Positions 7,593 to 9,121 of a stretch of DNA of 9,121 nucleotides are shown here, in pieces. Position 1 is the first letter of the stretch. Each line of letters begins with the position of its first letter. This DNA is from CALGLS01 sp964508085 (GTDB taxonomy: Bacteria; Bacteroidota; Bacteroidia; Chitinophagales; Saprospiraceae), in contig CAZDTI010000356.1 in the NCBI GenBank assembly GCA_964508085.1, forward strand, positions 1 through 9,121, in the 5' to 3' direction. The notes under the pieces were generated by a model that was not told the DNA's origin, made no database searches, and saw nothing but the letters and a program-made list of their open reading frames with translations. The translations under genes and the position numbers were made by a program.

Positions 7593-9005
7593 ATGAAATC
7601 TATATTTTACGCTTTATTGATACTCTGTTTCGTACAACCCGTTTTTGCACAGCAGCATAATGACTATGAGATCCCCCAGCAGCGTACTAACGCTAAATAC
7701 TTTACACCTGTATCTCCTATGAATGCTATTCATTCGAATCATAGTTCTTCAGCTACTACCAGATCAAGTGATAGGCTTGTAGCTATTGGCACATACCGTT
7801 GGATTGATGACACATGGGAGGGATCCATTGCTACAAATTACACTTACGATACAAATGGAAACATCACCTTAATACTAGAAGAAACATTCGATGGGACTAG
7901 TTGGATTAATGACAATCAAATCATTTATGAATACAATAGTAACAATAATATGACATTGGAGATTAGTCAATCCTGGAGTGGAAATGACTTCGTCAATGCC
8001 GTGCAACAGACCTATGAGTATGACGCACAAAACAGACTAATATCATCTCTATATCAAACTTGGAGTGGCAGTAGTTGGACTAGTTGGAGTCGAATTCTTT
8101 TAGAATATAATTCATCTAATAATATTACGAAACATTCACAGGAGCTTTGGAATGGTAGCGCCTGGGGGAATGGTTCTCGTACGCTTTACACTTATGACAA
8201 TAATCAGAATAACACGGTCACAGAAGAGTATAACTGGAATGGGAGCCAGTGGACTAATAGTATAAAATCTACTTCTGAGTATGATGCTAACAATAAATTA
8301 ATATTACAGCTCGAAGAAGTCCCAAATGGCCCTAACAATTGGCAACAAGTCTATCAGAGAATATATGAGTACGATGGTAATAACTTAGTATCTATTTTAG
8401 GCCAAGAATATTTAGACTTCTCATGGAAGAGTGTTTCGAAGATTAACAACACTTTTGATGCGGACAACAATCGGATAACTTATCTTGGCTTCATTTGGGA
8501 TGGCTATAACAATGATTGGGAAAACAGTATTCTGTTGACTTGGCAATATGACGCAAATAATAATATAGTACAACAGCATCGCCAACATTGGAATAATAAC
8601 TGGTTCGGCGACCATAAATACAGCTACGAGTTCGATGCCAATAACAATTTGATTTATGAGTTAAAACAGACTTATCCCGATAATATTTTGACTAATAAAC
8701 ATCAAAAATTTTATGCCTATGAGCAGTTTACTAATACCTTTTCTCCAGACCAGGTAGACTTTAGATTTTCTACTTTTCCAAATCCCAGCAAAGGAGATTT
8801 TACCATTGACTTAGGAGAAGATGCTGTTGGTAATTACCAGGTTCATATTTATAATTCCATTGGTCAATTAGTACACCGCAAGGATGTTCAAAATGGAACT
8901 AATACCTCTTCCTTTCATTTACCTAATCTTTCAGAGGGCACTTATTTTGTTCAACTAAATGTAGGACAAAAGCGTGTTACTCAATCCATATTTATTACGC
9001 ATTAA
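7593..9005 (+). CDS. Secreted T9SS cargo protein built of eleven ~29-residue YD-like repeats, 470 aa
   Basis: Residues 1-20 are a signal peptide (MKSIFYALLILCFVQPVFAQ). Residues 21-60 are a Ser/Thr/Asn-rich linker. Residues about 66-380 form a regular array with the pattern Y.YD.NNN(I/L) followed by W.G..W.N, resembling the YD/RHS repeat class common in Bacteroidota surface proteins. Anchor residues fall at 85, 114, 143, 172, 201, 230, 260, 288, 319, 347 and 376. Residues about 391-470 are a T9SS sorting domain (FSTFPNPSKGDFTI, then IYNSIGQLVHRKDV, LSEGTYFVQLNV, SIFITH). The mature protein has no cysteine; the only one is in the signal peptide. Unlike true RHS toxins there is no RHS core cage, no PxxxxDPxG cleavage motif and no toxin tip, so I read it as a structural or adhesive surface protein (inference). 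It follows the 561-aa gene by 46 bp without a visible terminator and is probably cotranscribed. Confidence 0.92.
   Translation: MKSIFYALLILCFVQPVFAQQHNDYEIPQQRTNAKYFTPVSPMNAIHSNHSSSATTRSSDRLVAIGTYRWIDDTWEGSIATNYTYDTNGNITLILEETFDGTSWINDNQIIYEYNSNNNMTLEISQSWSGNDFVNAVQQTYEYDAQNRLISSLYQTWSGSSWTSWSRILLEYNSSNNITKHSQELWNGSAWGNGSRTLYTYDNNQNNTVTEEYNWNGSQWTNSIKSTSEYDANNKLILQLEEVPNGPNNWQQVYQRIYEYDGNNLVSILGQEYLDFSWKSVSKINNTFDADNNRITYLGFIWDGYNNDWENSILLTWQYDANNNIVQQHRQHWNNNWFGDHKYSYEFDANNNLIYELKQTYPDNILTNKHQKFYAYEQFTNTFSPDQVDFRFSTFPNPSKGDFTIDLGEDAVGNYQVHIYNSIGQLVHRKDVQNGTNTSSFHLPNLSEGTYFVQLNVGQKRVTQSIFITH
7788..8732 (+). repeat. Coding tandem repeat array, eleven units of 28-31 codons
   Basis: Spacings between successive Y/F-D (or N/E) anchors are 29, 29, 29, 29, 29, 30, 28, 31, 28 and 29 residues. 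The strict 29-residue (87-bp) phase in the first six units and looser spacing later suggest the N-terminal units are younger or under tighter structural constraint. Each unit likely supplies two to three beta strands of a long sheet or solenoid, with Asn-rich turns. DNA identity between units is low by eye, so the array is old rather than freshly expanded. Confidence 0.85.
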
Positions 9006-9044
9006 ATATCGAAACCAAGAACGGAGATCGATATTAAAACAAAT

Positions 9045-9075
9045 CTATTTTTCTAATCCTCAAAATTCAATAACA
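9045..9075 (+). promoter_or_regulatory. Possible degenerate third copy of the leader
   Basis: The 31 nt before the third ATG keep the outline of the conserved leader: CTATTT at the same distance, a TAATCCT in place of the AACCTT word, then AAAATTCAATAACA before ATGAAA. Similarity is much weaker than between copies A and B and could reflect only the shared A-rich style of initiation. Confidence 0.35.
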
Positions 9076-9121
9076 ATGAAACAAGCAACTTATTTCTTCC
9101 TAATCTTAATCAGCAGCCTAT
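9076..9121 (+). CDS. Start of a third exported protein, cut by the window edge
   Basis: Fifteen codons are visible: MKQATYFFLILISSL. A Lys at position 2 followed by a hydrophobic run is the beginning of a signal peptide. It starts 70 bp after the 470-aa gene on the same strand, so it likely belongs to the same unit and is probably another exported or T9SS protein. Nothing can be said about its function. Confidence 0.7.
   Translation, partial: MKQATYFFLILISSL

Noticed and set aside
7593..9005. RHS/polymorphic toxin reading of the YD-repeat protein
   Set aside because: The protein is far too short, has no core-cage or self-cleavage motif, ends in a T9SS sorting domain instead of a toxin tip, and has no immunity gene next to it.
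9005..9035. Hairpin AATATCG/CGATATT after the 470-aa gene as a terminator
   Set aside because: The stem is only 7 bp and AT-rich with a 17-nt loop, and no U-run follows directly. The third gene starts 41 bp further on in the same direction.
9046..9053. TATTTTTC as a promoter -7 box for the third gene
   Set aside because: The last fixed base is wrong, there is no -33 element, and the implied leader would be about 16 nt. Cotranscription from upstream is simpler.

Overview
The window looks like chromosome of a Bacteroidota bacterium, most likely a Saprospiria/Lewinella-like lineage. This is inference from the following: AT-rich DNA, ATG starts preceded by A-rich leaders without Shine-Dalgarno sequences, TAnnTTTG-type -7 promoter boxes, a giant one-protein hybrid two-component regulator, and secreted proteins ending in type IX secretion (T9SS) C-terminal sorting domains. 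There are no tRNA or rRNA genes, CRISPR arrays, transposase genes or phage genes in it.

Layout. (1) 7-756, minus strand: a 249-aa mostly helical protein that I recognise as DUF5995-like, with its own candidate -7 box just upstream. (2) 872-5275, minus strand: a 1467-aa hybrid two-component system (HTCS) regulator. It has a lipoprotein-like signal peptide, a Pro-rich stretch, 14 Reg_prop-type propeller blades, a Y_Y_Y domain, one membrane helix, histidine kinase, receiver and AraC-type DNA-binding domains, and all catalytic residues are present. (3) 5276-5860: a 585-bp divergent intergenic region. It holds a 53-bp perfect direct repeat, long inverted-repeat arms built from TTAATCC-like words, a separate 8-bp inverted repeat (TTAGCACA/TGTGCTAA), a small palindrome, and a TACCTTTG promoter box reading rightward. 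(4) 5861-7546, plus strand: a 561-aa exported protein with PPC-like, SprB-like and HYR-like modules and a T9SS tail. (5) 7593-9005, plus strand: a 470-aa exported protein made of eleven repeats of about 29 residues plus a T9SS tail. (6) 9076 to the window edge: the first 15 codons of a third gene, again starting with a signal-peptide-like sequence.

How it may work together (inference). The three rightward genes are close together (46 and 70 bp gaps) and probably form one transcription unit for surface or secreted proteins. The first two share an almost identical leader of about 32 nt directly before their ATG. The divergent HTCS is the obvious candidate regulator of this cluster: periplasmic ligand sensing by the propellers would lead to phosphorelay and AraC-domain binding in the shared intergenic region. 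No SusC/SusD or glycoside hydrolase gene is visible, so the usual glycan-utilisation reading of an HTCS is not supported within this window.

Nothing here is clear proof of a new system. The best leads are the duplicated leader, the intergenic repeat element, and the pairing of an HTCS with T9SS repeat proteins.
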